Positions 8,761 to 16,846 of a stretch of 64,000 nucleotides of DNA are shown piece after piece (positions within the stretch are counted from its first letter, which is position 1; every line of letters begins with the position of its first letter). Both the position numbers and the translations under genes were made by a program. The stretch comes from Rhizobium mongolense USDA 1844 (GTDB lineage: Bacteria > Pseudomonadota > Alphaproteobacteria > Rhizobiales > Rhizobiaceae). The stretch is from contig NZ_ATTQ01000017.1 of the NCBI RefSeq assembly GCF_000419765.1, forward strand, positions 62,001 through 126,000, given 5' to 3'. The notes beneath the pieces are model-generated. The model had not been told where the DNA came from, did not search any database, and saw only the letters and a program-made list of their open reading frames with translations.

Positions 8761-9495
8761 ATGACCATCACTCTTTCCGGCAAGACCGTTCTGATCACAG
8801 CGGCAGCGCAAGGCATCGGCCGTGCCAGTGCAATCGCCTTTCAGCAGGCCGGGGCCAAGGTTCACGCGACGGATATCAATACGAATGCGCTGGCAACGCT
8901 TGCCGCCGACACCGGAGTGTCGACGCACAAGCTGAACGTGCTCGACGAGGTGGCCGTGAAGGCATTGGTCGCTGAAATCGGTGCGGTCGACGTGCTCTTT
9001 AACTGCGCCGGCTTCGTGCATGCCGGATCCATTTTAGAAATGCAGGATGCCGACCTGGAATTCGCTTTCGACCTGAACGTCAAGGCGATGATCCGCACGA
9101 TCCGCGCCGTGCTTCCCGGCATGCTGGAGCGGAAGGACGGGTCGATCATCAACATGGCTTCGGTTGCCTCCAGCATCAAGGGTGTGCCGAACCGCTTTGC
9201 CTATGGCGTCACAAAAGCGGCGGTAATTGGCCTTACGAAATCCGTTGCCGCCGATTACGTGGCCGAGGGCGTCCGCTGCAATGCCATTTGCCCCGGCACG
9301 GTCGAAAGTCCGTCGCTGCAGGATCGCATGCGCGCGCAGGGCGACTATGACGCGGCACGCGCTGCTTTTATTTCTCGCCAGCCGATGGGCCGTCTCGGCA
9401 CGCCGGAAGAGATTGCCGACCTTGCCGTCTATCTTGCCGGTGCTACCTATACCAGCGGACAGGTCTACGCGATCGACGGCGGCTGGACGATCTGA
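8761..9495 (+). CDS. SDR oxidoreductase, probable 2-keto-3-deoxy-L-fuconate dehydrogenase type
   Basis: Cytoplasmic NAD(P)-dependent dehydrogenase of 244 residues. The cofactor motif is TAAAQGIGRA at residues about 13-22, followed by DVLFNCAGFVHAG (the NAG-like motif) near 76. The catalytic serine lies in NMASVASSIKG, and the YxxxK pair is YGVTKAAV near 150. The C-terminus AIDGGWTI is typical of the family. The sequence resembles BDH2/2-keto-3-deoxy-L-fuconate dehydrogenases. The next gene, 26 bp downstream, encodes L-fuconate dehydratase, whose product would be the substrate, which supports the assignment. Ribosome site AGAAGG before the ATG at 8761. Other hydroxyacid substrates remain possible. 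Confidence 0.8.
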   Translation: MTITLSGKTVLITAAAQGIGRASAIAFQQAGAKVHATDINTNALATLAADTGVSTHKLNVLDEVAVKALVAEIGAVDVLFNCAGFVHAGSILEMQDADLEFAFDLNVKAMIRTIRAVLPGMLERKDGSIINMASVASSIKGVPNRFAYGVTKAAVIGLTKSVAADYVAEGVRCNAICPGTVESPSLQDRMRAQGDYDAARAAFISRQPMGRLGTPEEIADLAVYLAGATYTSGQVYAIDGGWTI

Positions 9496-9521
9496 CCGCC
9501 CGGCCAGTTCGGGAGGAACCC

Positions 9522-10799
9522 ATGACAGGCATTACCGGCCTTCGTGTCTTTGATCTTCGCTTTCCCACTTCGCAGAGCCTCGACGGCTCCGATGCGATGA
9601 ATCCGGACCCGGACTATTCGGCGGCCTACGTTATTCTGAATACGGACGAGCCGGGGCTTTCAGGCCACGGGCTCACCTTCACGATCGGCCGCGGCAACGA
9701 CGTCTGCTGCCTGGCAATAAAGGCGATGGAGCATTTGGTTGTCGGCGCAGATCTTAGCGAGGTTCTCGCCAATCCAGGTGGATTCTGGCGGCATCTGACA
9801 GGCGACAGCCAGCTTCGCTGGATTGGTCCGGACAAGGGCGCCATCCATTTGGCGACGGGGGCCGTGGTCAACGCTGTCTGGGATCTACTCGCGAAGCAGG
9901 CGGGAAAGCCTGTGTGGCGGCTGGTCGCGGAGATGGGGGCGGAGGAAATCGCAGACATCGTCGACTACCGCTACCTCACCGACGTGCTGACGCGCGACGA
10001 GGCGGTCACGATCCTGAAACGTGCCGAGGCGGGGAAGGATGAGCGGATCGCAACGCTCGAGAAAGAAGGTTACGCCTGCTACACGACCTCTGCCGGCTGG
10101 CTCGGATATGAGGATGCAAAGCTGCGCCGTCTCTGCCAGGAAGCGATAGACGCAGGTTTCAACCATGTAAAGATGAAGGTCGGCCGCGATCTCCAGGATG
10201 ATATCCGCCGTCTGCGTATCGCCCGCGAGGTGATTGGCCCGGATCGTTACCTGATGATCGATGCCAATCAGGTCTGGGAGGTCAAGCAGGCGATCGAATG
10301 GGTGAAGGAACTAGCCTTCGCCAAGCCCTACTTCATCGAGGAGCCGACAAGTCCCGATGACGTGGCCGGACACCGGAAAATTCGTGAGGCAATCCGACCG
10401 GTCAAGGTTGCAACCGGCGAGATGTGCCAAAACCGGATCATGTTCAAGCAATTCATCGCCGAAGGCGCGATCGACATCGTGCAGATCGATTCCTGCCGCA
10501 TGGGCGGCCTGAACGAGGTGCTGGCCGTGCTGCTGATCGCCGCAAAATACCGTCTGCCGGTCTGGCCGCATGCGGGCGGCGTCGGGCTTTGCGAATATGT
10601 GCAACATCTGTCAATGATCGACTATGTTGCCGTGTCCGGTAGCAAGGACGGCCGCGTGATCGAATATGTCGATCATTTGCACGAACACTTCCTCGACCCG
10701 TGCGTGATCAAGGACGCGGCCTATATGCCGCCGTCGAAGCCTGGTTTTTCAATTGAAATGAAGGCGCAGTCGATCACCGACTACACCTTCAAGGGCTGA
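9522..10799 (+). CDS. L-fuconate dehydratase (enolase superfamily)
   Basis: Dehydrates L-fuconate to 2-keto-3-deoxy-L-fuconate in the oxidative L-fucose pathway. The 425-residue protein shows the mandelate-racemase/enolase-superfamily pattern: the KMKVGRD lysine pair near residue 218, metal ligands in LMIDANQVWE, YFIEEPTSPDD and VATGEMCQN, and the catalytic histidine in VWPHAGGVGLCEYVQH near 350. Family features such as FPTSQSLDGSDAMNPDPDYSAAYV at the N-terminus match L-fuconate dehydratase (FucD) specifically. The start ATG at 9522 has GGGAGGAA upstream. It is in one operon with the SDR gene. Relaxed specificity for related C6 sugar acids such as L-galactonate is known in this family. Confidence 0.9.
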   Translation: MTGITGLRVFDLRFPTSQSLDGSDAMNPDPDYSAAYVILNTDEPGLSGHGLTFTIGRGNDVCCLAIKAMEHLVVGADLSEVLANPGGFWRHLTGDSQLRWIGPDKGAIHLATGAVVNAVWDLLAKQAGKPVWRLVAEMGAEEIADIVDYRYLTDVLTRDEAVTILKRAEAGKDERIATLEKEGYACYTTSAGWLGYEDAKLRRLCQEAIDAGFNHVKMKVGRDLQDDIRRLRIAREVIGPDRYLMIDANQVWEVKQAIEWVKELAFAKPYFIEEPTSPDDVAGHRKIREAIRPVKVATGEMCQNRIMFKQFIAEGAIDIVQIDSCRMGGLNEVLAVLLIAAKYRLPVWPHAGGVGLCEYVQHLSMIDYVAVSGSKDGRVIEYVDHLHEHFLDPCVIKDAAYMPPSKPGFSIEMKAQSITDYTFKG

Positions 10800-10803
10800 T
10801 ATT

Positions 10804-11817
10804 TCAGGCAGCGCGCTGCTCTGTGCTCTGAATGGCGGCGAGCTTCCAGTCGCTGCCGGTCCTGCGTACAAAGGTCCATATTTCGGTGCTTTCGCCGGGG
10901 TGGCGATCGTCACCGGAAACGACGCGGCCGCTGTCACGATCGACCATCGCGTCGATCGATGAATAGCGCATTGCAAGCGTTGCATAATCCTGACCGTCCT
11001 CGCGCCAGGCTTCGGCAATGTCACCCTGCAGCAGCTTGACGTCAGAGACGCGGTTGCGCACGCCGTTGGTGGCATTTTCGCCGAGTTCTTCGGCGAGATA
11101 GGACATGGCTTCGGGCGTTGTGAGCTTGCGCAGCGTATTGTAGTCCTCGGCGCCGTAGGCGGTCTGCACCTTGGTCAGCAACTCCTCGAACTGATCCAGA
11201 TCGGCCTGCGCCAATCCGATTTCGTCACTTGGTCTGTCGTTGCGCTGCTGCTGTTGCTGTTGGTAGCCCGCAGCACCTGAGCCGATCGCCGGAATGCTAA
11301 ACGACGAATTGCTGTTAGACGACATGTTGCTGTAGGACGAGGCACTCCGGCCGCCTGCCGCACCGTAGGACGGCTGGCGTCGATTGGCAAAGAAGCGCAT
11401 GGCAAGCATGACTGCGCCGAAGATCAGAGCAATCTGCAGCAGCATGCCGAGGAACCCGAAGCCGCCGCCGAAACCGTGGCCGAGGAGCATGCCGAGCAGG
11501 CCGCCGGCGATCAGGCCGCCAATCATCGAACGGCCAAAGCCGCCGAAGAGACCGCCGGAACGTTGAGCGTTGACAGGCTGTTGGGCGGTGGCGGGCGTCT
11601 GTGGGCGCGGCGTCATCGAACGTTCCATCGGCGCGGCGGGAGCAGGCGCGGTTCGTGTGACCGGCGGCGCCTGGAAGGTGCGCGTTCCGCGGCTGCCGAA
11701 CCCGCCAAAACCTCCGGCGCGGCGCGCCTCGGCATCGCTATAGGCAGCAAAAACGGTAGCGCTCGTCAGAACGGCGATCGCCGCAATCTTGGCAAAACGC
11801 GAAACGGCACTCTGCAT
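10804..11817 (-). CDS. Tim44-like domain protein, secreted or membrane-anchored
   Basis: A 337-residue protein with a signal peptide (residues about 1-33, ending SDAEARR). A glycine/alanine/proline-rich region follows, then a hydrophobic double segment (SMIGGLIAGGLLGMLLGHGF and FLGMLLQIALIFGAVMLAMRFF, about 95-145), then a serine/glutamine-rich linker with QQQQQQ. The C-terminal Tim44-like domain (DLDQFEELLTKVQTAYGAED to TEIWTFVRRTGSDWKLAAIQ) resembles the NTF2-like fold of mitochondrial Tim44. In bacteria these proteins are mostly uncharacterised and sit at the inner membrane. I chose the second of two adjacent ATGs because AGGAG is then at correct spacing. It converges with the dehydratase gene, only 4 bp apart. 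Confidence 0.85.
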   Translation of the reverse strand: MQSAVSRFAKIAAIAVLTSATVFAAYSDAEARRAGGFGGFGSRGTRTFQAPPVTRTAPAPAAPMERSMTPRPQTPATAQQPVNAQRSGGLFGGFGRSMIGGLIAGGLLGMLLGHGFGGGFGFLGMLLQIALIFGAVMLAMRFFANRRQPSYGAAGGRSASSYSNMSSNSNSSFSIPAIGSGAAGYQQQQQQRNDRPSDEIGLAQADLDQFEELLTKVQTAYGAEDYNTLRKLTTPEAMSYLAEELGENATNGVRNRVSDVKLLQGDIAEAWREDGQDYATLAMRYSSIDAMVDRDSGRVVSGDDRHPGESTEIWTFVRRTGSDWKLAAIQSTEQRAA

Positions 11818-11902
11818 CATATCTCCTGTCATGCAACAACCATGGCATGTTTGCGAGCTAATATAGGTGTTCTCCTGACAATTTGAAGTTCGCCGACCCG
11901 AC

Positions 11903-12361
11903 TTATTGGCAGACATCGACCCATTTGGCACTGGTGAGTTCGGCCAGCCGCTCCGTCGCGATACGGACCGCCGAATGCGTGGAACCGGCGGCGGGCACGA
12001 CTTCGTCGAAACGCCTCAATGAAACATCGCAGTAGACTGGAATTGGGGCGGGCAATCCAAAGGGGCAGACGCCGCCCACCGGATGGCTGGTAACTTCCAG
12101 GACTTCTTCCGGTCCCAGCATGCGGCCCTTGCCGCCGAATGCATCCTTGAATTTCCGGTTGTCGAGACGAGCCGTGCCGCTTGCGACAACGAGCATCGTC
12201 TCATCCCCGACCCTGAGGCAGATCGTTTTGGCGATCTGCCCCGGCTCGACTCCGTGCGCTTCGGCCGCAAGCGCCACCGTCGAAGAGCTTTCGGCGGTTT
12301 CGATGATTTCAATCTCAGGTGCATGTGCGCTGAAAAATGCGCGGACGGATTCAAAGCTCAT
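11903..12361 (-). CDS. YbaK/EbsC family aminoacyl-tRNA deacylase
   Basis: A 152-residue single-domain protein of the YbaK/ProX editing family, which hydrolyses mischarged tRNA (Cys- or Ala-tRNA-Pro in studied members). Visible family features are IAKTICLRVGDETMLVVASG (the conserved catalytic-lysine strand) at about residues 43-62, LDNRKFKDAFG, EVTSHPVGGVCPFGLP near 88-103, and the final strand region ELTSAKWVDVC. The start ATG at 12361 fits the usual length; a much longer open frame to 13312 overlaps the opposing lactonase gene and is not credible. The ribosome site is weak. It is divergent from the lactonase gene. Confidence 0.85.
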   Translation of the reverse strand: MSFESVRAFFSAHAPEIEIIETAESSSTVALAAEAHGVEPGQIAKTICLRVGDETMLVVASGTARLDNRKFKDAFGGKGRMLGPEEVLEVTSHPVGGVCPFGLPAPIPVYCDVSLRRFDEVVPAAGSTHSAVRIATERLAELTSAKWVDVCQ

Positions 12362-12520
12362 GGGCGGATACAGGACCACAATGATCGGGATTTGAATGAG
12401 CTTGGAAAGTATCTGATGCTCGAGGAATTTCAATCGCATTTCGAACCTGGATGCACTTGCGATCCGGCCGGTTTTCTGACCTTCTTTGTCGCGCCCAGAG
12501 ACGTTTAAGGGAGGAGAGCG

Positions 12521-13354
12521 ATGCGGCGCGTTGATTGCCATATGCATTTCTGGACGCTGGCGATGGAGCCTTACTATTCGCTCTGGATGTCGCCGGATGA
12601 CAAGGTGCTCTATCGTGACTATGGGCCGCGCGATGCCGTTCCGGTGATGGAGAAGAACAATGTCGAGAGCGTCGTTGTCGTTTCGGCTGCGTCTTCTGCT
12701 CATGAAACCGGCTATCTTCTCGGCCTTGCCGACGGGCGGGATTTCATCAAGGGCGTTGTTGCCTGGCTTGATCTTCTCGCGCCGACGGCCGCCGACGACC
12801 TTGGCGGCTGGGCACGCTTTGCGAAGCTGAAGGGCATCCGTCCCTATCTTCAGGATCTGCCTGAAGAGGATTGGATCCTGAAGAAAGAACTCGATCCTGC
12901 TTTCCGCGCCATGCTCGACCACGGATTGCGGTTTGACGCATTGATCAAGCCGCGGCATATCCTCAACACGGTGAGGTTCATCGAGCGCTATCCCGATCTG
13001 CCGGTGATCGTCGATCACATGGCCAAGCCCGAAATCGGAAGCGGCAATTTTGAACCCTGGCGGCGCGACATGGAACACTTCCGTGATCTCGACCATGTCC
13101 ATTGCAAGATTTCCGGTATTGTGACCGAGGACGGGCCGGATTGGACACCGGAGCGGCTTCAACCCTATCTCGAGACGGTGTTCGACATTTTCGGACCCGA
13201 TCGCCTCGTCTTCGGCAGCGACTGGCCGGTCGTCAATCTCGTCGCGGATTACAGCCGCTGGATCGCGACGCTCGACCACGCCATGCAGAGCCTCCCTGCT
13301 GCCGACCAGCAAAAGATCTGGGCATCAAACGGCGAGCGATTTTACGGGCTTTGA
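12521..13354 (+). CDS. Amidohydrolase 2 family lactonase, probable L-fuconolactonase
   Basis: Likely hydrolyses L-fucono-1,5-lactone (or a related aldonolactone) to the acid that L-fuconate dehydratase uses. The 277-residue TIM-barrel protein begins with the metal-binding DCHMHFW motif and has VIVDHMAKPEIGSG near residue 165, HCKISGIVTE near 195, and FGSDWPVVNL near 230, all typical of the amidohydrolase-2/L-fuconolactonase group. The ATG at 12521 follows GGGAGGAGAG. The gene is not in the same operon as the dehydratase (an intervening Tim44 and YbaK pair face left), but distance and family support a shared pathway. The lactone specificity is inferred. Confidence 0.82.
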   Translation: MRRVDCHMHFWTLAMEPYYSLWMSPDDKVLYRDYGPRDAVPVMEKNNVESVVVVSAASSAHETGYLLGLADGRDFIKGVVAWLDLLAPTAADDLGGWARFAKLKGIRPYLQDLPEEDWILKKELDPAFRAMLDHGLRFDALIKPRHILNTVRFIERYPDLPVIVDHMAKPEIGSGNFEPWRRDMEHFRDLDHVHCKISGIVTEDGPDWTPERLQPYLETVFDIFGPDRLVFGSDWPVVNLVADYSRWIATLDHAMQSLPAADQQKIWASNGERFYGL

Positions 13355-13870
13355 CACGGCCGACATGAAGCGAATCGCGCAGCGCTATTGCCCCCGGTTT
13401 TCTATTGCTAGCCGGCGGCATTTCTTGTCGTGATCGGGATTGCTTACCGCGCGCGATTTTCGCCGGAGCGCATGCTACTCGCCGGTATCGCCATCGGCGC
13501 CTTTCGATGGCCGTCGTAACGATTGTCCTCGCGCAAGGCGACATGCGCGGCTACATCCTTCTCACGATGGCTTTCGGGATCGACAAGGCGGGCAGGGCCG
13601 TTCGAGGCATGGACAGAAGTGACCGCATTGGGCGGTCTGGCAGCGCCGCTAGTCCTCCTGAGCCGATGGTTGACCATCTTGCCGCTTGGTGGTTCGGCCG
13701 CGCGCGCCTTCGCCTGTCGACCAGGGTGAGCCGTCTGGTGCTAGCAACAATGCGTCAAGCGAACGGCGCGCTGCAGTCGCTACCCATGGGCATCACTGTT
13801 TGTGGAAAAGCAAAAGCGGAGCGGCTTTCGCCGATCCGCTTAAAAGGGCAACTGCGTCAGCTCTTTTAGG
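13355..13870. other. 516-bp intergenic region with possible decayed membrane-protein sequence
   Basis: No intact gene is supported. Open frames of about 60-150 codons overlap in all phases and lack ribosome sites. Translated pieces such as LLAGIAIG (near 13470) and WTEVTALGGLAAPLVLL (near 13600-13650) look like membrane-protein fragments in different frames; TALGG occurs in PAP2-type phosphatases. This could be a frameshifted remnant, but the evidence is thin. The right end carries a terminator hairpin for the TerC gene. Confidence 0.35.
13803..13841 (-). terminator. Rho-independent terminator after the TerC-family gene
   Basis: On the minus strand a stem with outer arms AAGCGGA and TCCGCTT and inner arms CGGC and GCCG (loop GAAA, one mismatch) spans 13841-13814 and is followed by TTTTGCTTTT. 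It begins 30 bases after the stop of the TerC gene. Confidence 0.7.
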
Positions 13871-14485
13871 CTAGAGATGCGGCCACACTTCCAGGACGCC
13901 ACGATGAATCATGTCGAGGGAGACATAAAGGATGATCAGCAGGCCGACATAGGCGATCCAGCGATGGCGGTTGAGCAGGCGGGCGATGATGTTCGCCGCG
14001 ACACCCATCATGGCGATCGAGAGCGCCAGACCCAGGATAAGCACGGTCGGGTGGTCGCGTGCGGCACCGGCAACGGCCAGCACGTTGTCGAGCGACATCG
14101 ACACGTCGGCGACGACGATCTGGGTTGCAGCCTGCATGAAGGTCTTCTTAGGTCCGGTGGACGCTTCGCCTTCCAGACCAATCTCCCCGCCGTTTGCGTG
14201 CTGGGAGCGAAGCTCGCGCCACATCTTCCAGCAGACCCAGAGCAGGAGCAGACCACCGGCGAGCAGCAAGCCGACGATGCTCAAGAGCTGAACTGTCACG
14301 GATGCAAAAAGAATACGCAGAACGGTGGCGGCAAGAATGCCGACCAGAATGGCCTTCTTGCGCTGTGCGACCGGAAGCCCGGCTGCAGCAAGACCAATGA
14401 CGACCGCGTTGTCGCCGGCAAGAACAAGATCGATCGCGATGACCTGCAGGAGTGCAGTCAGGCCCGCAGCAGTAAAGATTTCCAT
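13871..14485 (-). CDS. TerC/YjbE family integral membrane metal transporter
   Basis: A 204-residue inner-membrane protein with about six helices. The conserved acidic motifs IDLVLAGDNAVVIGLA (about residues 18-33) and VADVSMSLDNVLAVAGAA (about 125-142) mark the TerC/YjbE family. Related members export manganese or other divalent metals, or act in tellurite resistance and metalation of exoproteins. A polar cytoplasmic loop (RSQHANGGEIGLEGEASTG) lies between helices 3 and 4. I looked for a yybP-ykoY manganese riboswitch upstream and could not support one. The ribosome site before the ATG at 14485 is poor. A terminator follows. Metal specificity is inferred from the family only. Confidence 0.88.
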   Translation of the reverse strand: MEIFTAAGLTALLQVIAIDLVLAGDNAVVIGLAAAGLPVAQRKKAILVGILAATVLRILFASVTVQLLSIVGLLLAGGLLLLWVCWKMWRELRSQHANGGEIGLEGEASTGPKKTFMQAATQIVVADVSMSLDNVLAVAGAARDHPTVLILGLALSIAMMGVAANIIARLLNRHRWIAYVGLLIILYVSLDMIHRGVLEVWPHL

Positions 14486-14626
14486 GGAAACGTCCCCAGA
14501 ATGCCTTCGAGAAGCGTGCTAGTGTCCCCGGAACGCCACGTCAACCATGAATGACGCAAGGTCAAGCAAATGCGGCGCGGGGAAGCGCTCTGTCCCCAAG
14601 TTTTTAGGGGCGCGCGTACCAGCAAA

Positions 14627-14932
14627 TTAGTGCTTCAGCTTGATGATGATCTCCCGGTATTCGTCGGCAATGGCAATCGCTGCCTTTACAACGACCGGAC
14701 TGATCGATTTGTGGTCAATCGCCAGTCGGCAGGTTTCGAAGACGCCGCGCAGTTCGTTTTCGATATCCGAGAGATGTGGGTATCTCTGTACCAGAAGATG
14801 GGGTAGAACCTTAGCCTTTTCCTTCATAAGTTTGGTTTCATTGGAAAAAACCTGCGGATCCGCGATCACTTCCCGGATTGCATCTTCGAGACGCCATGTC
14901 GCACCAATCATGTCCGTGACTGACACCGTCAT
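14627..14932 (-). CDS. Small hypothetical cytoplasmic protein
   Basis: A 101-residue, mainly helical protein with no signal peptide or membrane segment (MTVSVTDMIGATWRLEDAIR at the start, DEYREIIIKLKH at the end). The ATG at 14932 has AGGAGAAG upstream, which decides it over the in-frame ATG at 15016. Codon use looks like that of a real gene. I do not recognise the family. The neighbouring TerC gene faces the same way about 140 bp further on but is not clearly co-transcribed. Confidence 0.65.
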   Translation of the reverse strand: MTVSVTDMIGATWRLEDAIREVIADPQVFSNETKLMKEKAKVLPHLLVQRYPHLSDIENELRGVFETCRLAIDHKSISPVVVKAAIAIADEYREIIIKLKH

Positions 14933-15049
14933 ATCTTCTCCTGCCCACGCGCCATTCTTCCGATGGGTATTAAGACGCAATCCTTGTGCCAGATTGACCA
15001 AAGACGCTGCGGGCACGGGACGGCGGTAAAGTGCAGGGCAGAATCTGGG

Positions 15050-15172
15050 CGCGACACATATCGGGATGGCAAAATTTCCAATCGATCACGAAGCGCTCTC
15101 GACATGATGATTGCCGCCATCGCCGAAGCCAGCCAATGCGTAGTCATCTTTAATAACGAGCAAGATTACTGA
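15050..15172 (+). pseudogene. C-terminal fragment of a PIN-domain (VapC-type) toxin
   Basis: The plus strand reads ALDMMIAAIAEASQCVVIFN and then NEQDY before the stop at 15172. This matches the C-terminal helix and strand of PIN-domain ribonucleases (D..IAA.A....C.VV..N..DF). The upstream part in the same frame has no PIN N-terminus and no antitoxin is seen, so it is a truncated remnant. The rest of the 314-bp gap (14933-15246) shows nothing else. Confidence 0.4.
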
Positions 15173-15246
15173 TGACTGCAGATTGAGCATATTCAATCCG
15201 CTCAAACGATAGAGAAACATAGAACGCCGAATGGAAGGTTGGCGGG

Positions 15247-16179
15247 CTAGGTTCTGAACGCTGCGCGCTTGTCGTATCTTGCAACGCGTGAAAGGAGGTA
15301 ATCGATCTCCGCCTTTGCCCTCTCCGAAATGCTTCCCGCGGGCTTGCGCTGGGAATCGCTGGCGATCGCGCCGCGCTTCTTGAGGACATATTTGCGTATG
15401 GCAAGGCCAACGCCCTGCTGCTGCTCATAGCGAACGAGCGGCAGATGCGCATCGAAGAGGTCATGTGCCGCCTCGCGGTTTCCGGCCCGCTGGAAATTCA
15501 CGACGTCGACCAGCATATCCGGGAAGGCATAACCGGTCATCGCGCCATCGGCGCCACGCTCCATCTCGAAATCGAGAAACAATCCGCCGTTGCCACAAAG
15601 GATCGAAATGTCGCGCATCTCGCTCGCCTTTTGCGCTGCCCGCAACCGGGAAATCTTCTCAAGCCCCGGCCAGTCTTCGTGCTTCAGCATCACGCAGGAC
15701 GGGTGATTGTTGACGATCTTCTGGATGACGCCAGGCGTCATCACCACGGTCAGCGTCAGTGGATAATCCTGGATGACGAAAGGAATATCCTCGCCGATCG
15801 CCTCGACCGCCTGGGCATAGTAGCCGATGATTTGATCGTCCGTCCGAAGAGACGGCGGTGGGGCGATCATGACGCCCTGAGCACCAATATCCATGGCGCC
15901 ACGCGCAAGTGAGCGCATTGCCGCAAAGCCCGGTGCCGAGACACCGACGATCACCGGAACGCCGGCGCGCTTCACGACCTGCCGGGTGATTGTAAGCGCC
16001 TCCTCCGGCTCAAGCTTCGGTGCTTCGCCCATGATGCCGAGAATGGTGAGCCCGCTCACGCCGCACGCTAGATAGAAATCGGTGAGCCGGTCGACCGACA
16101 CCGTATCCAGCCGTCCGTCCGGATGAAAAGGCGTTGCGGCGATGGCATAGACGCCCTTGGCTGTGTGATCGAGCTTCAT
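15247..16179 (-). CDS. DapA/KDPG-aldolase-like family lyase (DHDPS superfamily)
   Basis: A 310-residue TIM-barrel lyase that forms a Schiff base with a 2-keto acid. The family signature GVSGLTILGIMGEAPKLEPEE (about residues 39-59), the tyrosine motif FVIQDYPLT near 135, and the active-site lysine in CVMLKHEDWPG near 165 are all present. The dihydrodipicolinate-synthase family includes aldolases for 2-keto-3-deoxy sugar acids. With L-fuconate genes nearby, a 2-keto-3-deoxy-L-fuconate aldolase role is attractive but not shown; true DapA is less likely in this context. Start ATG at 16179 with GGGAGAG upstream. It is monocistronic here. Confidence 0.82.
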   Translation of the reverse strand: MKLDHTAKGVYAIAATPFHPDGRLDTVSVDRLTDFYLACGVSGLTILGIMGEAPKLEPEEALTITRQVVKRAGVPVIVGVSAPGFAAMRSLARGAMDIGAQGVMIAPPPSLRTDDQIIGYYAQAVEAIGEDIPFVIQDYPLTLTVVMTPGVIQKIVNNHPSCVMLKHEDWPGLEKISRLRAAQKASEMRDISILCGNGGLFLDFEMERGADGAMTGYAFPDMLVDVVNFQRAGNREAAHDLFDAHLPLVRYEQQQGVGLAIRKYVLKKRGAIASDSQRKPAGSISERAKAEIDYLLSRVARYDKRAAFRT

Positions 16180-16341
16180 TGCGCACTCTCCCTTTTGGCC
16201 GGAACTTAGGGGTAGTCATCGTTCCGATCAATTGAAATGCGCCGTTTGCGCAGGGATCCGACGTTAGTGTAAGAGCGCTGTTGCAGGGCTTGCCGCGCGT
16301 GTTTAAGACAGTCCAGCAATTTACGACTCCGGATCTTCTTC

Positions 16342-16821
16342 ATGTTCGATATTTTATGGCGCGGCATTGCAATGGGGATCGGTGCGACGATCCTCATGGA
16401 TATTTGGGCAATCGTCCTTTTCCATGCCCTCGGTCAGGCGCCTGCCAACTGGGCGCCTGTCGGACGGTGGTTCTGGCACCTCGGGCGCGGCAAGGTATTT
16501 CACGACAGTATCGCCAATGCAGAGCCATATAGGCACGAGCTGGCACTGGGGTGGATCGGCCATTATGCGACCGGCATCATCTATGGCCTTGCTCTTGCGG
16601 CTATCACGGGGTCATCCTGGCTGGCAGCGCCGACATTCCTCCCTGCCTGGATCCTTGGTATTGTCACGGTCGGGGCCGGCTGGTTCCTGCTGCAGCCCGG
16701 GCTTGGCATCGGCTGGGCCGCGTCGAAGACACCGAACCCGAACAAGGTGCGCGCGCTCAATCTGATCGCCCATACCGTCTTTGCCATTGGGCTCTACGGC
16801 ACCGCGCTTTTGATCGCCTAA
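16342..16821 (+). CDS. DUF2938 family membrane protein
   Basis: A 159-residue inner-membrane protein with about four helices (GIAMGIGATILMDIWAIVLF, YATGIIYGLALAAITG, FLPAWILGIVTVGAGWFLL, LIAHTVFAIGLYGTALLI). The sequence pattern fits the DUF2938 family, whose function is unknown. It ends 25 bp before the GTG start of cobF in the same direction, so it may be co-transcribed with the cobalamin genes. Whether it has a role in cobalt or cobalamin metabolism is not shown. The start ATG at 16342 has only a weak ribosome site. Confidence 0.78.
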   Translation: MFDILWRGIAMGIGATILMDIWAIVLFHALGQAPANWAPVGRWFWHLGRGKVFHDSIANAEPYRHELALGWIGHYATGIIYGLALAAITGSSWLAAPTFLPAWILGIVTVGAGWFLLQPGLGIGWAASKTPNPNKVRALNLIAHTVFAIGLYGTALLIA

Positions 16822-16846
16822 CGGCGCAAGACCGCAAGGAGGCACA

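Noticed and set aside
14486..14626. yybP-ykoY manganese riboswitch upstream of the TerC gene
   Set aside because: Several GGGGAC runs exist on the minus strand, but the conserved paired loops of the yybP-ykoY element are not there.
16180..16341. Cobalamin riboswitch upstream of the cob cluster
   Set aside because: I looked for the B12-box and its paired arms before DUF2938 and cobF and found no matching pattern, so none is claimed.
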